64,000 bases of DNA from Novosphingobium sp049354825 (GCF_049354825.1 NZ_CP186480.1:2604001-2668000), one strand, 5' to 3'. Counted from the stretch's first letter, positions 17,463-26,818 are shown. Notes: a model not told the origin generated them from the sequence alone. Translations and numbers: made by a program.

Positions 17463-17756
17463 TCATCGCCTTTCCAACGCGGCATCAATCTCGGCCAGCA
17501 GCCTGTCGATCTCCATCGTGGGGTCATGCCGGGCGCCGTCGTCGCGCACGGCCTTCTGCAGGGCGGCCGCCTGCTGGCTCAACCGTGGAAAGCCAAACAC
17601 CCCCGCGCTCCCGGCCATCCGATGAGCCATGTCGTGCAGCGCAGCCCTGTCGGGGCCGCGCTTCGCGGCAACGAGGTCGTCGCGCTCCGCCTCCAGGCGT
17701 ATCAGGAACTTGGCCTTCAAGGCGCCGATCGCGAGTTCGAATTCATCCATTTCCAC
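17463..17756 (-). CDS. Hpt phosphotransfer protein
   Basis: 97 residues forming a four-helix Hpt domain; the phospho-acceptor His is in AHRMAGSAGVFGF near residue 45. It relays phosphate from a hybrid kinase to a receiver, most likely the NarL-type regulator encoded 40 bp downstream on the same strand. No cognate hybrid kinase is present in the window. Confidence 0.8.
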   Translation of the reverse strand: MEMDEFELAIGALKAKFLIRLEAERDDLVAAKRGPDRAALHDMAHRMAGSAGVFGFPRLSQQAAALQKAVRDDGARHDPTMEIDRLLAEIDAALERR

Positions 17757-17887
17757 TGCGGCCCTGTGTCATGGAGGTCCGGCGCCAGGCCCGGTTCGGC
17801 GCGGCGGAGCGCTTGTCGGTCATCACACATGAGCGTGATGACGCTTCCTGCCATCTGCGCAAGTCCCGGCTTTGGTCAGAATGGAGA

Positions 17888-17955
17888 GTCCAGCGCGCCG
17901 TGTCAGCCCGGGAAGGAAGCAGTCAGGGCTCGTCGACGGCGCTTGCAACGCGGAC
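17888..17955 (+). ncRNA. SRP-RNA-like hairpin (candidate)
   Basis: The intergenic stretch contains GTCAG, then GGAAGGAAGCAG at the spacing seen in bacterial 4.5S (SRP) RNA domain IV. Outer arms GCGCCGT and ACGGCGC can pair, as can GTCC and GGAC further out. However, the short stem next to the tetraloop would carry mismatches (G-G and C-A), and an alternative AGCCC/GGGCT hairpin competes. It may be a diverged ffs gene, a decayed copy, or coincidence. It fits exactly between two genes. Confidence 0.35.
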
Positions 17956-19517
17956 TATTCGCCGCGGATTTGCGGGACCGACCACGGATTTTCGTCGCGC
18001 AGCGGCGCCGGCAGGAGCGCCTGATCGAAGTCCTGGTAAGCGACCGGGCGAAGAAACCGCCGCATTGCCAGCGTTCCTACCGATGAGCTGCGTCCGTCCG
18101 ACGTCGCCGGGAAGGGGCCGCCGTGGACCATGGCGGGCGCCACTTCGACGCCAGTCGGCCAACCATTTGCCAAGAGCCGTCCGGCCCGCGCTGCCAGGAG
18201 CGGCAAAATCGCCGCTGCGTCGGCGGCATCGCCGGGTTCATGGTGGATCGTCGCGGTGAGCTGGCCTTCAAGCGCGCCGATGACCCGCTCAAGTTGGGAG
18301 CGACTGGCACATCGCACGACGAGCGAACTCGCCCCGAAGACTTCATGACCGAGCGCGGCGTCGGCAAGGAAGTGATCGGCATCGGTCGTAAACAGCGCCG
18401 CAGGGACGCAGTTTTCATCCGCTGGAGCGCCTGAGGCCGCGCGCGTTGCCGCGCTGGCTTCGAGCCTGGCGACGCCGCTCAGATAGGCATCGCGGATAGC
18501 CGGCGTCAGCATCGTTGCTGCCGGCGCGTCCTGGAGGGCGGCGGCTGCTGCGCCCAGGAAGGCATCCAATCCGTCGTCGCCTATCACCAGGACCAGGCCC
18601 GGATTGGTACAGAACTGCCCCGCACCGAGCGTTAACGACCCGACAAACGCAGTCCCCAGCGCGGCGCCTCGAGCCGCCAGCGCGCGGGGGAGGACGACCA
18701 CCGGATTGATACTCGACATTTCGGCATAGACCGGGATCGGTTCGGGGCGCGCGGTCGCGAGGGCGACCAGCGCCAACCCGCCGCCGCGCGACCCGGTGAA
18801 ACCTACTGCCTTGATCCGCGGATCGGTGACCAGCGCCGCGCCAAGCGCGTTGCCGCGCCCGGGTAAGTAAGAGAATACCCCTTCGGGCAACCCTTTTGCC
18901 GCCACCGCGCCGCGCAGGGCCCGCGCAACCCGCTCGCCGGTACCTGGATGCGCCGGATGGCCCTTGAAAACGACCGGGCACCCGGCCGCAAATGCCGCCG
19001 CGGTGTCACCGCCGGCAACCGAGAAGGCGAGCGGAAAGTTCGACGCGCCGAACACCGCGACCGGTCCCAGCGGCACGTTCATGCGCCTGATGTCGGGCCG
19101 CGGCGGCGTCCGGTCAGGCAGCGCGGGATCGATCACCGCGTCGAGCCAGCGCCCGCGGCGCACTTCGGCCGCGAACATCCCCAACTGGTTCACCGTGCGC
19201 ACCCGCTCGCCTTCGAGCCGCGCGCGCGGCAGGCCGCTTTCGGCCATCGCGGTGACGATCAGGTCATCGCCGATCGCCAGGATCGCTTCGCCGGCGGCTT
19301 CCAGAAACGCGGCGCGCTCGCTCGGCGCCAGCGCCGCGAACGCCGCGCTGGCGCTGTTGGCCAGCGCGCAGGCGGCATCGACGTGGTCCTGGTCCGCTTC
19401 GCTGACTGGCGGCCCGATCGGCTCGCCGCTTGCCGCCGCGATCGCGCGGAAGGTCGCGGCGGTGCGCACATCGCGTCCGCCGATCAGAATACTGCCGTCG
19501 ATCGCACTGCCGGTCAC
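17955..19517 (-). CDS. 2,5-dioxovalerate (alpha-ketoglutaric semialdehyde) dehydrogenase
   Basis: 520 residues of the NAD(P)-dependent aldehyde dehydrogenase superfamily. It oxidises 2,5-dioxopentanoate to 2-oxoglutarate. Visible landmarks are the cofactor region FGASNFPLAFSV and VFKGHP, the general base Glu in YAEMSSINPV, and the nucleophile Cys in GAGQFCTNPG. The SSINPV and GQFCTNPG context is typical of the ketoglutaric semialdehyde branch. It is encoded behind the TonB receptor, and KdgD, which makes its substrate, is encoded 8 kb away in the same locus. Confidence 0.88.
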   Translation of the reverse strand: MTGSAIDGSILIGGRDVRTAATFRAIAAASGEPIGPPVSEADQDHVDAACALANSASAAFAALAPSERAAFLEAAGEAILAIGDDLIVTAMAESGLPRARLEGERVRTVNQLGMFAAEVRRGRWLDAVIDPALPDRTPPRPDIRRMNVPLGPVAVFGASNFPLAFSVAGGDTAAAFAAGCPVVFKGHPAHPGTGERVARALRGAVAAKGLPEGVFSYLPGRGNALGAALVTDPRIKAVGFTGSRGGGLALVALATARPEPIPVYAEMSSINPVVVLPRALAARGAALGTAFVGSLTLGAGQFCTNPGLVLVIGDDGLDAFLGAAAAALQDAPAATMLTPAIRDAYLSGVARLEASAATRAASGAPADENCVPAALFTTDADHFLADAALGHEVFGASSLVVRCASRSQLERVIGALEGQLTATIHHEPGDAADAAAILPLLAARAGRLLANGWPTGVEVAPAMVHGGPFPATSDGRSSSVGTLAMRRFLRPVAYQDFDQALLPAPLRDENPWSVPQIRGE

Positions 19518-19540
19518 TGCGGGGTTCCTTGAAACAAGAA

Positions 19541-19595
19541 ACCCGCGCCCGGGCGAGGGAAGAAGCCCGGACGCGGGTGCCGCCTTTCGGCGGCG
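19541..19595 (-). terminator. Double hairpin between receptor and dehydrogenase genes
   Basis: ACCCGCGCCCGGGC (19541-19554) and GCCCGGACGCGGGT (19565-19578) pair over 14 bp with one wobble, followed on the minus strand by TTTCTTGTTT. A second small stem (GCCGCC and GGCGGC, 19580-19595) precedes it. This should stop most transcripts after the TonB receptor and let a fraction read into the dehydrogenase. Confidence 0.75.
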
Positions 19596-19614
19596 AGAGT
19601 GGAGGAGGGTTTCG

Positions 19615-22416
19615 TCAGAACGTGAACTTGGCCCCGAAGTTGAACTGCCGGCCGCTGTGGGTCAGCACGTTCAGGCGGTTGGTCTCGTCCACGAACTGGT
19701 CGTTCTTGGCGTCGGTCAGGTTGATGCCCTCAAGGCTGAACTTGAGGTGGTCTGAGACCGTGTACGAGATCTGCGCATCGACGTTGATGGTCTTGTTGGT
19801 GCCGTTGTAGGCGTTGCCTTCGGTGCCCGGCACCGCGGTCAGGTAACGTGAGCGGTATGCGACGGAGCCGCGCACCGACAGCTTGCTGTCCTCGTAATAA
19901 AGCGTGCCGTTGGCCGCGTACTTGGACAGGCCGACCAGCGGCGCGACGGTGAAGGTGCTGCCGTTGGCGGCGGTCAGGTACTTGATGTTGGAATCGACGT
20001 AGGTGAAGTTCGCCAGCACCCCGAAGTTCGACAGCCCTTCGCCCAGGAAACCGAACGGCTGCTGGATGTTGACTTCAAAGCCCTTGAGCTTGCCGCCGTC
20101 CGAATTGACCGGCTGGCTGACGATGAAGACATCGGTCGGCGACGCGGTCGTCCCTGCCAGCAGCGATGCCGGCAGGCCCAGGTCTGCAAACGGGACCGAT
20201 ACGCTGAGCGTCTGCACGAATGAGCCGATGTCCTTGTAGAAGCCGGCCAGCGAATAGATGGCGCCGCGCGTCGGATACCACTCGATCGAAGCGTCGAAGT
20301 TGGTCGACTTGGTCGGCATCAGGTCGGGGTTGCCCGAGCTGAAAGCGCGGTTGCCGCCCGAGACGCTGAGGTTGCCGCCCGGCGCGATTGACGAGATGCC
20401 GGCACGCGCCAGCGTCTTGGCCGCGGCCAGGCGCACCAGCAGGTTGTCCCTGACGTCGAACACCAGGTTCCCGGACGGCAGCCAGTTGTCGTACGTGCGC
20501 TGCGCGGTCACCAGGTTGATGGTGCTGCCCTGGCTGGCATAGCCGCTGGAATCCTGCTTCGTGCGGACCCAGCGCACGCCGAAGTCGCCGCGCACCGGTA
20601 CACCGGCGTCCCTGAGGTTGAATTCTGTCATGCCCCAGGCGCCCAGGTCGCGCTCGGTCACCGTCACGAACGATCCGCGCGCGCTGGCGTTCTCGATCCC
20701 GCCGGTTGCGTAGAGCGGGTTCGAATAGATGCCGTAGAGCGCGGCGAACTTGTCGAGGTCGGGGATGACCCAGCCGGTCGGCGTGCCGGCCGGCACGTTC
20801 AGGCCGCGGCCAAAGCCGGTGAACTGCGTGACGGCGGCGGCGATCTGCGCCGGGGTCAACGTCTGGACCACGGTTTCGCCGGAAAGGCGGCGATGCTCGG
20901 TCGAATTGTAGAAGAACTTGCGCCAGTCGAGCCCGGCCTTGACCTTCACCGCGTCGCTGGCGGTGAATTCGAGGAATCCCTTGGCGGTCTTGAAGGTATT
21001 GTCCACCGTCTGAGGCCGGATGCGGACTTCCGATGTGCCGTTGTTGAAGGCGAAAGTGGCCGGGTTCGAAATGTCGACGCCGGGCGAGATCAACGGGAAG
21101 CGGGTGCTGAAATCATACTTGAAGCCGTTGGTGTTGGCGGCATCGAGCGTGACCGTGGTCTGCACCGGGTTGCGGAACGCCGAATTGGAATAGCCCGCCA
21201 GCCCGACGAAGCGCAGCTTGTCGCCCAGCTTTTGCTCGAGATTGGCGGTCACTTCGTAAAAATCCGTCACCAGCCGGTCGAACCGCGACTGGACGCGCAG
21301 GTCAACCGCGTCGAACGTGCCGCTGATGATGTTGTTATCGGCGTCGACCACGCCGGTGCGGATGATCGACTGCGGCTTGCCGGTACCCGAGCGGCTGAAG
21401 CCGATCGCCTGGAACTGCGCTTCCCTGCGCGTCCCGTCGAGCCGGGAATAGAGCCCATCGAGCGAGATCAGCGTGCTGTCGGTGGGGCGGAACTGCAGCG
21501 ACCCGGCAGCGCCCAGCCGCTTCTGGTTGATGTCGTAGCTGACCAGGCCGGGAATGCGCGGGTGGAACAGCGCGGTGTCCGGGTTGGTGTTGTTGATCTG
21601 CGCGATCGTGTAGCCCGGCAGCGTCGAGGCAGCGTTGAACCCGCCGTTGAAGCCGCCGTAGGTCCAGCGCGTGATGTTCGCGCCCTCTTCGATCAGGCGG
21701 CGTTCCTCATAGCTGATCGACAGCAGCGCGCCGAAGCGGCCGTCTGCCGTCGTCGTCGAGACCAGGCCAGACAGCCGGGGCGTAACCTTTCGGGCAAGGT
21801 CGTTGTAGCTGCCCTGGACCGAGAAGGTGGCGGTCGGCTTCTTGAAGTCGAACGGGCGGGTAATCGTCAGGTCGACCGTGGCGCCCAGCGAACCTTCCTC
21901 GACGTCGGCGGTCGCGGTCTTGCGCACCGCCAGGTTGCTGAACAGGTCAGATGAGAAGATGTTGAAGTCGAAACCGCGGCCGCGGTTGACGCCGCCCGAA
22001 TTGTCGGTGCCGCCAGTGGTCCCGATGGCTTCCATGCCGTTGACGCGGACGCGGGTGTATTCGGGGCCGAGGCCGCGCACCGATATGCTGCGCCCTTCGC
22101 CGTTGACGCGGCTGATGGCCACGCCGGGAATACGCTGCAGCGATTCGGCCAGGTTGAGGTCGGGAAACTCGGCGATGTCCTCGGCCTTGATGGCGTCGAT
22201 CGCGGCGGTGTTGTTGCGCTTGATCGCTAGCGCGCTGGTCAGGCTCTGGCGAAAGCCGGTGACGACGATACCAGGCTGGTCGGCGCTGTCCTGCGAGGCG
22301 GGGGCGGGATCGGCGGGCGGCGCGTCCTGCGCCAGCGCCGGCATCGCGGCCAGGGCCGAGGCCGCAACGCCGACGGCAAGCATGGCCTTGAACGGCGGGA
22401 ATACGGAAATGGTCAT
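19615..22416 (-). CDS. TonB-dependent receptor (carbohydrate-type)
   Basis: 933 residues: signal peptide ending ALAAMPALAQD, TonB-box region near GIVVTGFRQSL, plug domain (residues about 50-170, LAESLQRIPGVAISRVNGEG and RVRVNGMEA), then a long outer-membrane beta-barrel ending HSGRQFNFGAKFTF with the terminal Phe of outer-membrane proteins. It imports large substrates using TonB energy. Its promoter region is shared with a divergent hexuronate-type transporter and carries two dyad operators, so oligo-uronides are the likely cargo. Confidence 0.9.
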   Translation of the reverse strand: MTISVFPPFKAMLAVGVAASALAAMPALAQDAPPADPAPASQDSADQPGIVVTGFRQSLTSALAIKRNNTAAIDAIKAEDIAEFPDLNLAESLQRIPGVAISRVNGEGRSISVRGLGPEYTRVRVNGMEAIGTTGGTDNSGGVNRGRGFDFNIFSSDLFSNLAVRKTATADVEEGSLGATVDLTITRPFDFKKPTATFSVQGSYNDLARKVTPRLSGLVSTTTADGRFGALLSISYEERRLIEEGANITRWTYGGFNGGFNAASTLPGYTIAQINNTNPDTALFHPRIPGLVSYDINQKRLGAAGSLQFRPTDSTLISLDGLYSRLDGTRREAQFQAIGFSRSGTGKPQSIIRTGVVDADNNIISGTFDAVDLRVQSRFDRLVTDFYEVTANLEQKLGDKLRFVGLAGYSNSAFRNPVQTTVTLDAANTNGFKYDFSTRFPLISPGVDISNPATFAFNNGTSEVRIRPQTVDNTFKTAKGFLEFTASDAVKVKAGLDWRKFFYNSTEHRRLSGETVVQTLTPAQIAAAVTQFTGFGRGLNVPAGTPTGWVIPDLDKFAALYGIYSNPLYATGGIENASARGSFVTVTERDLGAWGMTEFNLRDAGVPVRGDFGVRWVRTKQDSSGYASQGSTINLVTAQRTYDNWLPSGNLVFDVRDNLLVRLAAAKTLARAGISSIAPGGNLSVSGGNRAFSSGNPDLMPTKSTNFDASIEWYPTRGAIYSLAGFYKDIGSFVQTLSVSVPFADLGLPASLLAGTTASPTDVFIVSQPVNSDGGKLKGFEVNIQQPFGFLGEGLSNFGVLANFTYVDSNIKYLTAANGSTFTVAPLVGLSKYAANGTLYYEDSKLSVRGSVAYRSRYLTAVPGTEGNAYNGTNKTINVDAQISYTVSDHLKFSLEGINLTDAKNDQFVDETNRLNVLTHSGRQFNFGAKFTF

Positions 22417-22505
22417 CGTCAGGTCCCCTCTATCCCGGCTGCACCGGTGTCAGTGTTCAGCCGACTAGACCTGCCGCTCCGGCCAAGGCCAACCTCAATA
22501 CGGCA

Positions 22506-22533
22506 TCGATCGATGCAGCCGCTGCACCGATCG
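22506..22533. promoter_or_regulatory. Dyad operator 1 of hexuronate locus
   Basis: CGATCGATGCAG and CTGCACCGATCG are inverted repeats matching at 11 of 12 positions around CCG. It lies between the divergent TonB receptor (start 22416) and transporter (start 22679) and shares its TCGATCGATGC half with the element at 27827. Its start is 52 bp, about five helical turns, from operator 2. Confidence 0.65.
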
Positions 22534-22552
22534 CGCGTGCATCCCGGTAATC

Positions 22553-22590
22553 CGGCATCGATCGAGCCACGTCTTGGCTCGATCATGCCG
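22553..22590. promoter_or_regulatory. Dyad operator 2 of hexuronate locus
   Basis: GATCGAGCC and GGCTCGATC form a perfect 9-bp inverted repeat with a 7-bp spacer, extended outward by CGGCAT and ATGCCG. The 28-bp core 22558-22585 is 23/28 identical, without gaps, to 27827-27854 in the other divergent promoter of the locus, including TTGGCTCGATCA. Best read as the binding site of a shared regulator. Confidence 0.7.
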
Positions 22591-22678
22591 CTCTTGGTCT
22601 TGGACCCGCCACGGCGCACAGGCTAGTCAGGCAGTGAAGCGACGGCCGGATAGGCCGCGGGCAACGAGAGGACAGGCG

Positions 22679-23989
22679 ATGCAGACCGGCCCGAAGCCGA
22701 CCAGGGTGCGCTATCGCATCATCGCACTGATTTTCCTCATCACCACGCTCAATTACGCCGATCGCGCCACGTTCTCGATCGCCGGCAGCGCCGCCAGTGC
22801 CGAGCTTGGCATGGGCGCGGTGCAGACCGGGTTCATCCTCTCCGCCTTCGCCTGGGCCTATACGCTGGCGCAGATTCCCGGCGGTGCGCTGCTCGACCGG
22901 TTCGGGACCAAGACGATCTATGCCGGCGCCATCGCGGTGTGGTCGCTGTTCACGGCCTCGCAGGGGTTGGTCGGACTGATCGCCGGGCTCAACGCGGTGG
23001 CGACGCTGTTCGCGCTGCGCTTTCTGGTCGGGCTGGCCGAAGCGCCGTCGTTCCCGGGCAATGCCCGCCTGGTCGCGGCCTGGTTTCCAACCCGCGAGCG
23101 AGGCACCGCTTCGGCCATCTTCAACAGCGCACAGTACTTCTCGCTGGTCGCCTTTGCGCCGCTGATGGGCTGGCTGGTCCACGATTTCGGCTGGCGATCG
23201 GTATTCTGGGCGATGGGAGCGATCGGCATCGCCGCGGCGGCGATCTTCGCCCTGTTCATCCACGGGCCTGATCGCCACCCGGCCATCAATGACGCCGAGC
23301 TGGCGCTGATCCGCGACGGCGGCGGCGAAGTGACCATGGAAACGGTCCAGGACAAGACGCCGGGCTTCACCTGGCCGAACGTGCGCCTGCTGCTGACGAG
23401 CCGGATGATGCTGGGCATCTACCTGGGGCAATACTGCATCAACGTGCTGACGTATTTCTTCGTCACCTGGTTCCCCATCTACCTGGTCAAGGACCGCGGC
23501 CTCAACATCATGGAGGCAGGCTTCGCGGCGGCAATTCCGGCGATGGCGGGGTTCCTCGGCGGGCTGATCGGCGGGTTCTGGTCCGATCGCATCCTGGCTC
23601 GCGGCGGCACCCTCGACCGGGCGCGCAAGCTGCCGCTGGTCGCAGGGATGCTGCTGGCAACGGCGATCCTGGGCTGCGTGTGGATCGATTCGCAAGTCCT
23701 GGTCATCGCGGTCATGAGCCTGGCGTTCTTCGGCAAGGGCATCGCCTCGCTCGGCTGGGCGGTGATGGCGGATGTCGCGCCAAAGCGGCTTGCGGGACTG
23801 TCAGGCGGGGTTTTCAACATGTTCGGAAACGCGGCCGGGATCGTCACCCCGATCGTGGTCGGCGTTATCGTCGCGGCGACTGGCTCGTTCGACTTCGCGC
23901 TCGCGTTCGTCGCGCTCCACTGCCTGGTGACGATAGCGGCTTACACGCTGGTCGTCGGGCCCCTGCGCCGTCTGGAGCTGCCGCTGTGA
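22679..23989 (+). CDS. MFS transporter, hexuronate/glucarate type (ACS family)
   Basis: 436 residues with about 12 membrane helices. The N-terminus LNYADRATFSIAGSAAS and the loop GGALLDRFGTKTIYAG are characteristic of the anion:cation symporter family that includes ExuT, GudP and GarP, which carry hexuronates and aldarates with protons across the inner membrane. The ATG at 22679 follows a GAGAGGA ribosome site. The stop overlaps the GTG start of the next gene (GTGA). Confidence 0.88.
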   Translation: MQTGPKPTRVRYRIIALIFLITTLNYADRATFSIAGSAASAELGMGAVQTGFILSAFAWAYTLAQIPGGALLDRFGTKTIYAGAIAVWSLFTASQGLVGLIAGLNAVATLFALRFLVGLAEAPSFPGNARLVAAWFPTRERGTASAIFNSAQYFSLVAFAPLMGWLVHDFGWRSVFWAMGAIGIAAAAIFALFIHGPDRHPAINDAELALIRDGGGEVTMETVQDKTPGFTWPNVRLLLTSRMMLGIYLGQYCINVLTYFFVTWFPIYLVKDRGLNIMEAGFAAAIPAMAGFLGGLIGGFWSDRILARGGTLDRARKLPLVAGMLLATAILGCVWIDSQVLVIAVMSLAFFGKGIASLGWAVMADVAPKRLAGLSGGVFNMFGNAAGIVTPIVVGVIVAATGSFDFALAFVALHCLVTIAAYTLVVGPLRRLELPL

Positions 23990-25812
23990 AGCCGACCCGG
24001 CGCCAGCTCCTGGCGGGCGGCGCCGCGCTTGCCGCAAGCCCGGCACTTGCCCGGGCGGCGACTGCGCCCGTCACCATCACCACACCCATGGCGGCGCCGC
24101 CTTGGGCGCTGCTTCAACGGCGCCTGCTGGCGGCGAACCTGGCCGCTTGCGAGGCGTATTACGCCCAGTACACCGGCGCCGGTGACGAACTGCGATGCTT
24201 CGCCCGCTGGGGCGCCAACGACGGCCCCGACGATGCGGCCGAGTTCACGAATGATTGGGTCCTGATCCACGCTCTGGGCGGATCGGACCGCTTGCTGACC
24301 CTGTCGCAACGCTACTGGGAAGGCCACCTGCGCCAGTACACCCGTGCCCGCACGATCGAGGTTCCGATTGCGCGCCACGGCATGTATTTCCGCGAATTCC
24401 CCGTCCAAATGGATTGGCAGCACAACGCCGAGGGGCTCACCACCTTCAACGTCATGGGCCTGAGCGCGCCGCACGATCCGCGCCTGCACTTGCGCACGCG
24501 GCGGTTTGCCGATTTCTACACCGGTCGCGATCCATCGACCGGGAACTACGATCCCAAGCACCGCATCATCCGCAGCCTGCTTAACGGCAGCCGCGGCCCG
24601 ATGCTGCGCGCCGCCACCCCCCTCGACTGGGCGGGCGATCCGTTCGACGCCCGGCCTTTCAAGCTCGAGCACGGCGAAGACAACTACGCGCAGTTCCTGG
24701 CGCACTATGCCGAATACACCGATGTCGTCGGCGACAATCCACTCAACCTCCAGTCGACGACGCTCGGCCTCAACGCCTACGCACTGGGGCTTGGCGACCG
24801 GTTTAGAACCTGGGTCCTCGACTACCTGGGGGCCTGGGCGGAGCGCGCCGGCGCCAACGGGAACATCCTGCCCAGCCGGATCGGTCTTGACGGCCGAACC
24901 GCGCCGGACTGGTGGAGCGGTGTCTACGGCTGGAATTTCGCGCCGATCGTCCCCCAGACCGGCCTGCGCGAATATCGCAACCGCGTGCCGCGTTCGATCA
25001 CGGCATTCCTGGGCGGCCTGGTGTTAAGCGGCGACATGGAATTCGCGAAGCTGTGGCGGCGCCAGAACGCGGCCATCAACGCCGCGGCACGCAGCGTGGA
25101 CGGCAAGCTTCAAGCCCCGACAATGCACGGTCCGCAAGGTTGGTACGGCTGGAAGGACGGGCCCTATCGTACCAACGGTTTCGAGATCTGGTACGCGACG
25201 CAGGATCCCGCCGACCGCGCCGCGGCCGGCGACCATCCCTGGCTCGATTTCCTGGAAGGTCGCAACCCCGGTTATGCCGAGCAGGTCCTCCAAGCCGACC
25301 TGGCGCAAGTCGCTGCGCGCGACGCGGCGCGCCGCGGCGATACCTCGACCGCGCAGACCAGGCTTGCCGACTATACGCTCGATTTCAATCCCGCGAGCGC
25401 CAATGCGCTGGTCCAGACAATGACCGGCGGCCTGCACATTGCCCGCCCGCCATGGTCGCCCACAAGCCCGCCGCAGGGCGGAGTGCCGCTGCACAGCCGG
25501 CTGCGCTGGTTCGATCCGGTTCGGCGCCGTGCCGGTGTGCCCGAGGATATCGCCGTCCTGGTGACCGCGCTCGGCGATCGCAGCACGGCCGTAACCGTGG
25601 TCAATACCGGCCCGGTCAACTGCAGCGTGGTGGTTCGCGGCGGCGCTTACGGCGAACACCGGATCGACGCGGTCGAAATCGATGGCCGGCACCGTCCGGT
25701 TGGCGGGCGCGACCTTACCTTGCGGCTGGCGCCGCGTTCGGGAGCAAAGCTGGTCCTGGCGATGACGCGTTATGCCAACCGGCCGACGTTGTCGTTCCCG
25801 TGGGACTTTTAA
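23986..25812 (+). CDS. Tat-exported protein, possible uronan-active enzyme
   Basis: 608 residues starting with a twin-arginine signal (RRQLLAGGAALAASPALARA). The mature protein is rich in helices and in Trp, Tyr and His (EFPVQMDWQHNAEGLTTFNV, WYGWKDGPYRTNGFEIWYAT), the look of an alpha/alpha-barrel polysaccharide lyase or hydrolase, with a beta-rich C-terminal domain from about residue 500. I do not recognise the family with certainty; a uronan-lyase family is one candidate because of the locus. Its GTG start overlaps the transporter stop, so both are co-translated and probably serve the same substrate. Confidence 0.7.
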   Translation: MKPTRRQLLAGGAALAASPALARAATAPVTITTPMAAPPWALLQRRLLAANLAACEAYYAQYTGAGDELRCFARWGANDGPDDAAEFTNDWVLIHALGGSDRLLTLSQRYWEGHLRQYTRARTIEVPIARHGMYFREFPVQMDWQHNAEGLTTFNVMGLSAPHDPRLHLRTRRFADFYTGRDPSTGNYDPKHRIIRSLLNGSRGPMLRAATPLDWAGDPFDARPFKLEHGEDNYAQFLAHYAEYTDVVGDNPLNLQSTTLGLNAYALGLGDRFRTWVLDYLGAWAERAGANGNILPSRIGLDGRTAPDWWSGVYGWNFAPIVPQTGLREYRNRVPRSITAFLGGLVLSGDMEFAKLWRRQNAAINAAARSVDGKLQAPTMHGPQGWYGWKDGPYRTNGFEIWYATQDPADRAAAGDHPWLDFLEGRNPGYAEQVLQADLAQVAARDAARRGDTSTAQTRLADYTLDFNPASANALVQTMTGGLHIARPPWSPTSPPQGGVPLHSRLRWFDPVRRRAGVPEDIAVLVTALGDRSTAVTVVNTGPVNCSVVVRGGAYGEHRIDAVEIDGRHRPVGGRDLTLRLAPRSGAKLVLAMTRYANRPTLSFPWDF

Positions 25813-25909
25813 GGGTACAGTCGGCGGGCACGTCCGGCGCGATCGGGGGCAGGGCGGGGCCGGAGCGGACCGCGTCGACGGATGCCGGCCAGGACCGCGC
25901 GCTGCACGG

Positions 25910-26800
25910 TCATGCCGCAATGGATTCCAGGCACAGGCGGCGCATCGGTTCGAGCGCCGGGTTGGTGTTGTCGCGCCGCCACGCGGCATGAAGTTCGACC
26001 GGACGCTCGGGCACGGTGGTGAACTGGCGAAACTGAATATCGTCGGGGTGCAGCCCGGTGGCCGACTGGGGGACGATGGCCGCGGCCAGCCCGGCCCGCA
26101 CCAGGCCCAGCATCGAGTGGATCTGGGTTACGTGCTGAACGAACTGCGGCGCCGCGGCAGCTTCGTCGAACAGGCGAACCAGCATATCGTGGAAGTAGCC
26201 CGCGCCGTGGCGCGCGTACATGACCAGCAGCCGGCCATCGAGGTCGGCGGGTTCCAGCGCCGCGCGCGATTGCAGGTCGTCGCCGGCGGGCAGCGCGACG
26301 ACCAGGCTCTCCGTCAGCATCAGGGCGGTGTCGAATTCGCTGCGCGCGATCGGCGGGCGGACGAAGCCGATGTCGATGAGCCCGGTCAGCAGCGCGTCGA
26401 CCTGCTCGCCCGTGACCATTTCACGCAGCTCAAGCTCTATGTTGGGAAGCGCCGCGCGCGCCGCTGCCACGATCTGCGGTATCAGCGAATAGCCCGAAAC
26501 CGCCGTAAACCCGATCGCCACTTTCCCGGCATCGCCCTTGGCGACCCGGCGCGCGGACAGCTGCGCGCTTTCCGCCAGCCGCACGATGCGGCGCGCCTCG
26601 ATCAGGAAGACTCGCCCTGCCGGTGTCAGCGCCACGTTGCGGCTGGTGCGTTCAAGCAGGGTGACGTCGAGGATCCGCTCGAGCAGCTGGATCTGGCGGC
26701 TGAGCGGCGACTGCGTCATGTTGAGTCGCTGCGCCGCGCGCCCGAAATGGAGTTCTTCGGCGGCGGCGACGAAGCAGCGGAGCTGGCTGAGTTCGAACAT
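25910..26800 (-). CDS. LysR-family transcriptional regulator
   Basis: 296 residues: N-terminal winged helix-turn-helix (LSQLRCFVAAAEELHFGRAA, LNMTQSPLSRQIQLLE) and a C-terminal periplasmic-binding-like effector domain from about residue 90. It is encoded 18 bp after kdgD on the same strand, so it is expressed with the pathway it probably controls. It is a candidate, though not the only possible one, for the protein that binds the dyad operators of this locus. Confidence 0.88.
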   Translation of the reverse strand: MFELSQLRCFVAAAEELHFGRAAQRLNMTQSPLSRQIQLLERILDVTLLERTSRNVALTPAGRVFLIEARRIVRLAESAQLSARRVAKGDAGKVAIGFTAVSGYSLIPQIVAAARAALPNIELELREMVTGEQVDALLTGLIDIGFVRPPIARSEFDTALMLTESLVVALPAGDDLQSRAALEPADLDGRLLVMYARHGAGYFHDMLVRLFDEAAAAPQFVQHVTQIHSMLGLVRAGLAAAIVPQSATGLHPDDIQFRQFTTVPERPVELHAAWRRDNTNPALEPMRRLCLESIAA

Positions 26801-26818
26801 GGCGCCAGCCTAGACCGG

